Part shown: positions 1 to 5,504 of the stretch, piece after piece
Layout of the letters: each line of letters starts with the position of its first letter
How positions within the stretch are numbered: the first letter of the stretch is position 1
DNA from: Flavobacteriales bacterium
GTDB taxonomy: Bacteria > Bacteroidota > Bacteroidia > Flavobacteriales_D > Crocinitomicaceae
DNA: 5,504 bases
NCBI GenBank assembly: GCA_947496835.1
Contig: CANMFV010000088.1
Location: forward strand, 1-5,504
Direction of reading: 5' to 3'
Position numbers and translations under genes: made by a program
The notes under the pieces: generated by a model
Told to the model about the DNA's origin: nothing
The model's database searches: none
The model's input: only the letters and a program-made list of their open reading frames with translations

Positions 1-486
1 AGTTCTTAATTCGACTAAGGACTTAACTTTCTCTACACTGTGTTGAATGAATTTCTGTCCACCAAAACCAGGATTTACAGACATAATTAAAACCAAATCC
101 AAGTCAGTAGCAATTTCTTCCAAAACACTCACGGGAGTATGCGGATTTAACGCAACACCGGCCTTCATTCCTAATTCTTTAATGCGGGAAACCGTTCGAT
201 GTAAATGTCTACATGCTTCGTAATGCACGGTAAGGATATCTGTTCCTGATTTCTTAAATTGATCTAAAAAGTCATCTGGATTTTCAATCATGATGTGAAC
301 ATCTAACGTTTTATTAGTGTGCTTGCGAATGGCTTCGAGCACAGGAAAACCAAAAGAGATATTCGGCACAAAAACGCCATCCATGACATCAATATGCAAC
401 CAATCTGCTTGAGATTGATCCAACATCTCTGTGTCGCGTTGAATGTTACCAAAATCACAGGATAATACAGATGGAGAAACGATCAT
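1..486 (-). CDS. rpe: Ribulose-phosphate 3-epimerase, C-terminus cut by window edge
   Basis: This cytosolic TIM-barrel enzyme interconverts D-ribulose 5-phosphate and D-xylulose 5-phosphate in the pentose phosphate pathway. The minus-strand frame is open from the ATG at 486-484 to the left edge, giving 162 residues of a family usually about 215-225 long, so roughly the last quarter is missing. Visible family motifs are SPSVLSCDF (residues 4-12), HIDVMDGVFVPNISFG (31-46), DVHIMIENPD (62-71), a VHYEA strand, GVALNPHTPV, and MSVNPGFGGQKF near the cut. By family knowledge His31, Asp33 and His64 are three of the four metal ligands, with Asp33 also an acid/base catalyst. The fourth ligand, an Asp in the later VDGG-type motif, lies outside the window. 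The ATG is chosen because the first beta-strand starts right after it. The gene is transcribed away from the rhomboid gene. No frameshift or unusual residue is seen. Confidence 0.96.
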   Translation of the reverse strand, partial: MIVSPSVLSCDFGNIQRDTEMLDQSQADWLHIDVMDGVFVPNISFGFPVLEAIRKHTNKTLDVHIMIENPDDFLDQFKKSGTDILTVHYEACRHLHRTVSRIKELGMKAGVALNPHTPVSVLEEIATDLDLVLIMSVNPGFGGQKFIQHSVEKVKSLVELRT

Positions 487-498
487 AACTTTTTTGCA

Positions 499-506
499 CA
501 AATTTA
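499..506 (-). promoter_or_regulatory. Candidate Bacteroidota -7 element for rpe
   Basis: Read on the minus strand this is TAAATTTG followed by T, an exact match to the TAnnTTTG -7 consensus of the Bacteroidota primary sigma factor. It ends 12 bases before the rpe ATG, which would give a leader of only a few bases. No convincing TTG -33 element is found at the expected distance upstream, so the call rests on one half of the promoter. AT-rich DNA produces such matches by chance. Confidence 0.35.
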
Positions 507-691
507 GGGATTATTTAGCTAGTTTGTTTCACGTAATTTTTGGTTAAAAAGGATTAAAAAATAGCTTGTCGCTGATATAAAATCCATGAATACGTAACAA
601 AATCAATTTGATTACTTTCAAGACTAAACGGAATATCATTAACTTCGGTAGCTAGTTGAAAGATAAAACCAAAAATCTTTAAGTCCAATAT

Positions 692-1294
692 ATGTTATTA
701 ATCATTCTTGTTGCAACAGTTATCATTTCTCTTTGGGCAGACAAAAACCTGGAATTAAAAGAACGCATGTTGTTTATTCCATACCGCATTAAACACCAAA
801 ACGAATACTATCGCTTTATTTCGCATGCATTCATTCATGCTGACTTTCCGCATTTAGCATTTAATATGATGACCCTATATTTCATGGGTGAATACCTGTA
901 TCTCGAATGGATGAATATTTACGGGAATTCAGGCATCATTTATTTCTGTGTTTTGTATTTTACAGGAATGATTGCAGCTACTTTTTTACCCATGTTGAAA
1001 CATCAAGATCAATCTAGTTACCGTAGTTTGGGAGCTTCGGGAGCTGTTTCAGCTGTATTATTTGCGGTGATTATTTGGAATCCAACCTTGTCTCTGTCTT
1101 TAATGTTCATTCCGATTCCAATTCCGGCATATATTTTTGGGCCACTGTATTTACTTTTTGAATATTATTCCTTAAAAAAAGGCAATACAGGTATCGCGCA
1201 TGATGCACATATTGGCGGGGCAATTTTCGGGATTTTATTTGTACTTATGTTGGATCCTTCAAAAGGAATGCAATTTGTAAATTTGTTTATTTAA
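692..1294 (+). CDS. Rhomboid family intramembrane serine protease
   Basis: This is a polytopic membrane protease that cleaves transmembrane segments of client proteins; the substrate cannot be told from sequence. The 200 residues match the minimal six-helix bacterial rhomboid core with no extra cytoplasmic domain. Helix 1 spans about residues 2-15. The L1 loop carries YYR at 39-41, with Arg41 matching the conserved WR arginine. The helix 2 signature has H45, H49, H54 and N58, spaced exactly as H141, H145, H150 and N154 of E. coli GlpG. Helix 3 is at about 80-101. The catalytic GASG motif is at 114-117 with nucleophile Ser116, helix 5 lies at about 135-158, and AHIGG at 172-176 supplies the general base His173. 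All catalytic residues are present, so it should be active. No Shine-Dalgarno precedes the ATG, which is usual for this phylum. The stop at 1292-1294 lies 18 bases before the next gene, suggesting cotranscription. Confidence 0.95.
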   Translation: MLLIILVATVIISLWADKNLELKERMLFIPYRIKHQNEYYRFISHAFIHADFPHLAFNMMTLYFMGEYLYLEWMNIYGNSGIIYFCVLYFTGMIAATFLPMLKHQDQSSYRSLGASGAVSAVLFAVIIWNPTLSLSLMFIPIPIPAYIFGPLYLLFEYYSLKKGNTGIAHDAHIGGAIFGILFVLMLDPSKGMQFVNLFI

Positions 1295-1304
1295 TTGGTA
1301 AAAA

Positions 1305-1309
1305 AAGGA
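1305..1309 (+). promoter_or_regulatory. Weak AAGGA ribosome-binding sequence before the PLP-enzyme ATG
   Basis: AAGGA lies in the 18-base gap after the rhomboid stop and only three bases before the ATG at 1313, which is closer than usual. It is the only purine-rich, Shine-Dalgarno-like stretch before any start in the window and mildly supports 1313 over the TTG at 1295. Translational coupling with the rhomboid could also explain initiation. Confidence 0.3.
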
Positions 1310-1312
1310 ATA

Positions 1313-2173
1313 ATGGCTTTACTTTACATAAATAATAACGGCACCATTTTATCGAACGATGCCCCGACAATTCATCCTGGAAATCGCGGACATTTATATG
1401 GTGACGGTGTTTTTGAAAGCATTCGATTGATTCATGGCAAACCATTGAACATGGAGAATCATATCAAACGAATGTTAGATGGGGCCAAAGTGATCAAAAT
1501 GCGCACTCCGTCGTATTATACTACTGAATTTTTTGAGTCAAAAGTATTTGAACTTTGTACAAGATCTTCCATTCTTGAAGGTGGACGCTGTCGTTTATCA
1601 TTGGATCGTGTATCTGGAGGAGCATACTTGCCAGAATCCAATGAATGTACGTTCTACATTGAGGTTTATCCCTATGATGTGAATCATTTTGAACTCAATG
1701 CGAAAGGACTTGAAGTAGACATCTATCAAGACATAAAGCTGGAGAAAAACTTTTTATCGAATTACAAAACAAAATCCGGCTTGACCTACGTGATGGCGGC
1801 AATTTCAGCGCAGGAAAAAGGGTTGGATGATTTATTTTTGGTAAATGAACGAGGAAATATTTTAGAGACTTCATCTTGTAATATCTTTATTGTGAGCAAT
1901 GGTGTATTATATACTCCTGGGTTAGAAGAAGGATGCTTGGCTGGAACCATGCGTATGCAAATCATAAACATTGCTTTGGCAAATGGAATCAAGGTATATG
2001 AGTGCGCCATTCTCCCTCAAAATGTCCTTGCAGCAGATGAGATTTTAGTAACGAATGCCATCCGTGGAATTAATTGGATAGGCGGTTATCGCACCAAACG
2101 TTTTCAAAACAATATGGCACGAAAGTTAGTCGTATTGCTCAATGATTATTGGGAAAAACAAATGGGACTTTAA
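1313..2173 (+). CDS. Fold-type IV PLP enzyme (aminotransferase class IV), possibly 4-amino-4-deoxychorismate lyase
   Basis: This is a cytosolic PLP-dependent enzyme of the family holding branched-chain aminotransferases (IlvE), D-amino-acid aminotransferases and 4-amino-4-deoxychorismate lyase (PabC). It has 286 residues, normal for the family. RGHLYGDGVFESIR (25-38) is the family N-terminal motif, followed by LNMENHIKRM (45-54) and the strand GRCRLSLDR (91-99). Lys152 in NYKTKSG best aligns with the PLP Schiff-base lysine; Lys154 is the alternative. Glu185 in NILETSSCNIF matches the conserved Glu near the pyridine nitrogen. EEGCLAGTMR (205-214) is the phosphate-binding region. The late TNAIRGI motif (247-253) resembles PabC more than IlvE, so a folate (p-aminobenzoate) role is favoured but not proven. 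The ATG at 1313 is preferred over the in-frame TTG at 1295, which abuts the rhomboid stop, because homology starts at ALLYINNNG and a weak AAGGA precedes the ATG. It is probably in an operon with the rhomboid. Confidence 0.92.
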   Translation: MALLYINNNGTILSNDAPTIHPGNRGHLYGDGVFESIRLIHGKPLNMENHIKRMLDGAKVIKMRTPSYYTTEFFESKVFELCTRSSILEGGRCRLSLDRVSGGAYLPESNECTFYIEVYPYDVNHFELNAKGLEVDIYQDIKLEKNFLSNYKTKSGLTYVMAAISAQEKGLDDLFLVNERGNILETSSCNIFIVSNGVLYTPGLEEGCLAGTMRMQIINIALANGIKVYECAILPQNVLAADEILVTNAIRGINWIGGYRTKRFQNNMARKLVVLLNDYWEKQMGL

Positions 2174-2394
2174 TCCAAAAACTTCAAGCGACTCATATCT
2201 ATTGTGTCAAATTTAAATTCTTGAAAGCACGTCTGATTCACGCAATCAATGTGATCATAAGTGATGTAGACACTGCCATACTTCGACTGCGAAATAACAG
2301 TATCCCTCCGGCAATAATAGTCAGTTTCCATGAGTTGTGCCAAGCTTCTGAATTGAAAAAGTAAAACACCAAATAAAAAGAAGATGCGTATCAA
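2170..2394 (-). CDS. Small probable secreted protein of unknown function
   Basis: This is an unrecognised 74-residue protein. The N-terminus looks like a Sec signal peptide: Arg3, a hydrophobic run at 4-15, and a probable signal peptidase I cut after Ala19 in SLAQ, a common arrangement in Bacteroidota. The mature part would be about 55 residues with three cysteines (28, 51, 56) and several aromatic residues (YY at 26-27, Tyr39, Tyr43, Tyr46); DCVNQTC at 50-56 could form a disulfide. There is no lipobox cysteine near the cleavage site. The start is a TTG at 2394-2392: an in-frame TAA lies just upstream and the next Met is residue 22, after the signal. Its stop overlaps that of the PLP enzyme by four bases (TTAA), so the two genes converge. 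A plus-strand frame through the same bases gives no signal or motif and looks like a shadow. A chance open frame cannot be excluded. Confidence 0.5.
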   Translation of the reverse strand: MIRIFFLFGVLLFQFRSLAQLMETDYYCRRDTVISQSKYGSVYITYDHIDCVNQTCFQEFKFDTIDMSRLKFLD

Positions 2395-2500
2395 TGAATT
2401 TTAGATAAATGTAATGAAAATCGAGTAAGAATAGTTTTCAACAATGACCAAAAAATGACAGACAAATCCCTAACTTTAAAGTTCCTTTTTTACACAGCAC
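2395..2500. promoter_or_regulatory. Divergent spacer between the small secreted gene and dnaE
   Basis: This 106-base AT-rich spacer must hold the dnaE promoter and probably one for the minus-strand small gene. TAACTTTA at 2471-2478 is a one-mismatch fit to the Bacteroidota TAnnTTTG -7 element, 22 bases before the dnaE ATG, but no TTG is found at -33 spacing. On the minus strand TACATTTA (2407-2414) is a similar one-mismatch match for the small gene. No hairpin terminator or clear operator is seen. The dnaE start has no Shine-Dalgarno. Confidence 0.3.
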
Positions 2501-5500
2501 ATGTACCTAATTTTTGATACCGAAACCACTGGATTACCAAGAAATTATAACGCGCCGATTTCGGATACGTCAAATTGGCCGCGTGTCGTTCAGTTGGCTT
2601 GGCAATTACATGAGGCAGATGGGACCTTGGTTGAACAAAAGGACTTTTTAATTCGTCCGGATGGATTCAATATCCCTTTTCAATCCGAGCAAATTCATGG
2701 TATTTCTACGGAATTAGCCCGTTTAGGTGGAGAAGATTTAGGCGATGTGTTATTCTTATTTAAAAAAGCACTCGAAAAAGCCGATTTCATCGTCGGACAC
2801 AACGTTCGATTCGATATCAATGTCATGGGCTGTGAGTATTTTCGTGTGAGCGAAGAAACGCCACTCACCCTTCCCATTTTGGATACTTGTACAGAACGGA
2901 CTGCGGAAATGTGTCAATTACCCGGTGGACGTGGAGGGAAATTTAAGTTACCGACCTTAACAGAATTACACGATTTTCTTTTCCAAGTTGGATTCAACGA
3001 AGCTCACAATGCCACAGCAGATGTCGAATCAACGACACGCTGTTTTTTAGAGTTGATTCGCAAGGAACATTATACCTTGGAGGAACTTCTTCAAGAGCCA
3101 GGATATTTTGAATCATATAGAACGGCGAATCCAACAGAGATTCAAACCATCGGATTACAGCATGTCAATTTAAAGGCGGAAAGCGCAAAATTACGCGAAG
3201 CACAAAAGGAAAAAGAAGTCATTCAAGCGCCAGTTTCACCAATTTCAACGGAGAAATTATCAGGAGTTAAATTTGCTCATTTACATAACCATACACAATA
3301 TTCGATTCTACAGTCGACAGCGGAAGTTGGACAATTGATCCAAAAAGCGGCACAACATAAGCAGCGAGCGGTAGCTTTGACGGATACGGGAAATATGATG
3401 GCGGCTTTCCACTTTGAAAAAGCGGCAAGTAATTACAATTTAAAAGCACGAGAAGAACGAAAATTAGCCGAGGAGAACGGAGAGCCATTCGATAAAGAAG
3501 AAATCATCCCCATCATTGGTTGTGAATTCAACGTTTGCCGAAACTTGAGTGACAAAAGCATTAAGGATAACGGATATCAAGTCGTGTTGCTTGCGAAAAA
3601 TAAAAATGGTTATCAGAATATCATAAAATTGGCTTCTATTGCCTACACGAAGGGAATGTATTATGTTCCGAGAGTAGACAAAGAAGTCATCGAACAATAC
3701 AAAGAGGACATCATTGTCCTTTCTGGAAATTTATACGGTGAAATCCCCAATTTGATTTTAAATGTAGGGGAGAAACAAGCTGAGGAAGCACTACTTTGGT
3801 GGAAACAGCAATTTGGAGCGGACTTTTACATCGAGTTAAGTCGTCACCAATTAGAGACGGAGGATCGTGTTAACCCAATTTTGGTGCAATTGGCACACAA
3901 ACACGAAGTGAAGATTGTTGCGACGAACAATACGTATTACCTGAATCAAGGGGATTCTCAAGCGCATGATGTTTTATTGTGTGTGAAAGACAATGAATTG
4001 GTAGAAACGCCGAAAGGAAAAGGACGCGGCTTCCGATATGGTTTGGAAAATGACCAGTATTATTTTAAGTCCACAGAAGAAATGGTGGCCCTTTTCGCCG
4101 ATTTACCAGAAGCGATTTTAAACGTGGAGGAAATCATTGAGAAATGTGAGTCATATCCTTTAGCAAGAGAAGTACTTTTACCTGCCTTCGATATTCCTAC
4201 AGAGTTTGTTTCACCGGAAGATGCATTGGATGGCGGTAAGCGCGGTGAAAATGCGTTTTTACGTCACTTGACCTATGAGGGAGCAAAAAAACGATACAAG
4301 GAAATTACTCCGGAAATTCAAGAGCGAATTGATTTTGAATTAGCAACGATTGAAAAAACGGGATATCCAGGATACTTCTTGATTGTGCAAGACTTTTGTC
4401 ACGCTGCACGAGCAATGAACGTGTCTGTAGGTCCGGGACGTGGTTCTGCGGCGGGATCTGCTGTTGCATATTGTATTCAGATCACCAATGTGGATCCAAT
4501 CAAGTATGATCTGCTTTTTGAGCGTTTTTTGAATCCGGATCGCGTCTCAATGCCCGATATTGATATTGACTTTGACGATGAAGGTCGTGGTCGTGTGATC
4601 GATTATGTGATTAACAAATACGGAGCGAATCAAGTAGCGCAAATCATTACCTACGGAACGATGGCAGCCAAATCTGCAATTCGAGATACGGCAAGGGTGA
4701 TGAATTTACCACTTCCAGAAGCGGATCGACTCGCAAAATTAATCCCCGATATTTCACTTAAAAAATTATTCTCTTTCTCTGAAACAGAATTAATTGATAA
4801 ACTCAAAAACCAAGAAGCGATTGCCAATGCGAAAGAATTGCGCAGAATAGCAGCTGGTTCAGATTTACAAGGTCGCGTACTTCAGAAAGCCACGGAGATT
4901 GAAGGATCCGTTCGGAATACCGGAATTCATGCCTGTGGTGTAATTATCACACCTGATGATTTAACGAACTTCGTTCCGGTGGCAACTGCCAAGGATTCGG
5001 ACATGGTCTGTACACAATACGATAACTCAGTGGCTGAGTCTGCTGGATTATTAAAAATGGACTTTTTAGGATTGAAAACCTTGACTTTAATCAAGGATGC
5101 CGTTCGTTTAGTGAAGGAGAATAAAGGCATTGAATTGGATCCAGATGAATTTCCGATTGACGATGAATTGACCTATTCCTTATTTCAACGAGGAGAAACA
5201 GTGGGGATTTTCCAATATGAGTCCCCCGGAATGCAAAAACATTTAAAGGAATTAAAACCGACCGCTTTTGCGGATTTAATTGCGATGAATGCCTTGTATC
5301 GTCCAGGTCCGATGGAGTATATTCCTTCTTACTGTAAACGTAAACATGGAGAAGAGGAAATCATCTACGATTTAGATGATTGTGAAGAGTACTTAAAAGA
5401 AACATACGGAATTACGGTTTATCAAGAGCAAGTAATGCTTCTGTCGCAAAAGTTAGCAGATTTCACCAAAGGTGAGGCTGATACACTACGAAAAGCGATG

Positions 5501-5504
5501 GGTA
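2501..5504 (+). CDS. dnaE: DNA polymerase III alpha subunit with N-terminal DEDDh proofreading exonuclease, C-terminus cut by window edge
   Basis: This is the replicative DNA polymerase catalytic subunit; 1001 codons are visible in one uninterrupted frame. Residues 1-190 form a DnaQ-like 3'-5' exonuclease with every DEDDh residue: Asp6 and Glu8 (DTET), Asp105 (GHNVRFD), and His169 and Asp174 (HNATAD). A charged, probably helical linker (about 190-257) follows. The PHP domain starts at HLHNH (260-264). It lacks several usual metal ligands: Gln271 replaces the Asp of LLDG, Thr296 the His of TDHGN, and Tyr479 the His of NDVHY. Glu342 (GCE), Asp485 and His489 remain. A Lys/Glu-rich insert lies at about 310-334. 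The polymerase core has GPGRGSAAGS (644-653), PDIDIDF (685-691) with catalytic Asp688 and Asp690, and KMDFLGL with the third catalytic Asp854. YQEQVM is at 974-979. Still to come beyond the window are the rest of the fingers, the clamp-binding region, HhH and OB domains. The ATG is chosen because DTET follows it at once. Proofreading in cis is inferred. Confidence 0.97.
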   Translation, partial: MYLIFDTETTGLPRNYNAPISDTSNWPRVVQLAWQLHEADGTLVEQKDFLIRPDGFNIPFQSEQIHGISTELARLGGEDLGDVLFLFKKALEKADFIVGHNVRFDINVMGCEYFRVSEETPLTLPILDTCTERTAEMCQLPGGRGGKFKLPTLTELHDFLFQVGFNEAHNATADVESTTRCFLELIRKEHYTLEELLQEPGYFESYRTANPTEIQTIGLQHVNLKAESAKLREAQKEKEVIQAPVSPISTEKLSGVKFAHLHNHTQYSILQSTAEVGQLIQKAAQHKQRAVALTDTGNMMAAFHFEKAASNYNLKAREERKLAEENGEPFDKEEIIPIIGCEFNVCRNLSDKSIKDNGYQVVLLAKNKNGYQNIIKLASIAYTKGMYYVPRVDKEVIEQYKEDIIVLSGNLYGEIPNLILNVGEKQAEEALLWWKQQFGADFYIELSRHQLETEDRVNPILVQLAHKHEVKIVATNNTYYLNQGDSQAHDVLLCVKDNELVETPKGKGRGFRYGLENDQYYFKSTEEMVALFADLPEAILNVEEIIEKCESYPLAREVLLPAFDIPTEFVSPEDALDGGKRGENAFLRHLTYEGAKKRYKEITPEIQERIDFELATIEKTGYPGYFLIVQDFCHAARAMNVSVGPGRGSAAGSAVAYCIQITNVDPIKYDLLFERFLNPDRVSMPDIDIDFDDEGRGRVIDYVINKYGANQVAQIITYGTMAAKSAIRDTARVMNLPLPEADRLAKLIPDISLKKLFSFSETELIDKLKNQEAIANAKELRRIAAGSDLQGRVLQKATEIEGSVRNTGIHACGVIITPDDLTNFVPVATAKDSDMVCTQYDNSVAESAGLLKMDFLGLKTLTLIKDAVRLVKENKGIELDPDEFPIDDELTYSLFQRGETVGIFQYESPGMQKHLKELKPTAFADLIAMNALYRPGPMEYIPSYCKRKHGEEEIIYDLDDCEEYLKETYGITVYQEQVMLLSQKLADFTKGEADTLRKAMG

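Noticed and set aside
640..647. TAACTTCG as a -7 element for the rhomboid gene
   Set aside because: It differs from TAnnTTTG at a core T and has no TTG at -33 spacing, so it is too weak to list.
1295..1312. TTG at 1295 as the start of the PLP enzyme, adding six residues
   Set aside because: It begins at the base right after the rhomboid stop, the extra residues (VKKGI) match no family pattern, and the ATG at 1313 fits the usual N-terminus.
1786..2010. Minus-strand open frame inside the PLP-enzyme gene
   Set aside because: It lies wholly within a well-supported gene and shows no domain or signal; a shadow.
2210..2219. Palindrome AATTTAAATT as a terminator or operator after the PLP enzyme
   Set aside because: It is a plain AT palindrome with no loop or following T-run, lies inside the candidate small gene, and is expected by chance.
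2149..2364. Plus-strand 71-codon frame overlapping the end of the PLP enzyme
   Set aside because: It has no recognisable motif, overlaps the PLP gene in another frame, and lies opposite the frame with a signal peptide, which is the better candidate.
2695..3697. Three minus-strand frames of 60-77 codons opposite dnaE
   Set aside because: The plus strand encodes continuous exonuclease and PHP motifs here; the reverse frames look like by-products of codon usage.
4927..5130. Minus-strand 67-codon frame opposite dnaE
   Set aside because: It lies opposite the conserved polymerase palm, including KMDFLGL, and has no features of its own.
1..5504. CRISPR array, insertion sequence, tRNA or rRNA, riboswitch, phage or defence genes
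   Set aside because: No spaced repeats, terminal inverted repeats, transposase motifs or RNA gene signatures were seen; nearly all bases are accounted for by ordinary genes.

Overview
The window looks like a chromosomal, housekeeping stretch from a member of the Bacteroidota, most likely the Flavobacteriales. The evidence is AT-rich DNA, near absence of Shine-Dalgarno sequences, a TAnnTTTG-type -7 element before rpe, and above all a DNA polymerase III alpha subunit with a DnaQ-like proofreading exonuclease fused at its N-terminus, an arrangement I associate with this phylum. A closer placement (for example Crocinitomicaceae) would be a guess.

Layout: positions 1-486 hold the N-terminal three quarters of ribulose-phosphate 3-epimerase (rpe) on the minus strand, cut by the left edge. 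Positions 487-691 are a divergent spacer with a candidate rpe promoter and an unassigned 44-codon open frame. Positions 692-1294 encode a minimal six-helix rhomboid protease with all expected catalytic residues. It is followed 18 bases later by a fold-type IV PLP enzyme (1313-2173), probably 4-amino-4-deoxychorismate lyase or a related aminotransferase. The two probably share a transcript. A small, probably secreted protein of unknown function (2170-2394, minus) meets the PLP enzyme tail to tail, and their stop codons overlap in a 4-base TTAA. After a 106-base divergent spacer, the long dnaE gene runs from 2501 off the right edge, with 1001 codons visible.

The genes do not form one pathway: they cover the pentose phosphate pathway, membrane proteolysis, probable folate or amino-acid metabolism, and replication. 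There is no sign of mobile elements, CRISPR, RNA genes or a defence cassette. The most interesting point is the polymerase. A complete DEDDh exonuclease active site sits in cis with a PHP domain that has lost several metal ligands, which suggests that proofreading has moved to the fused domain. I did not find an undescribed system here; the least explained items are the small secreted protein and the short open frame upstream of rpe.
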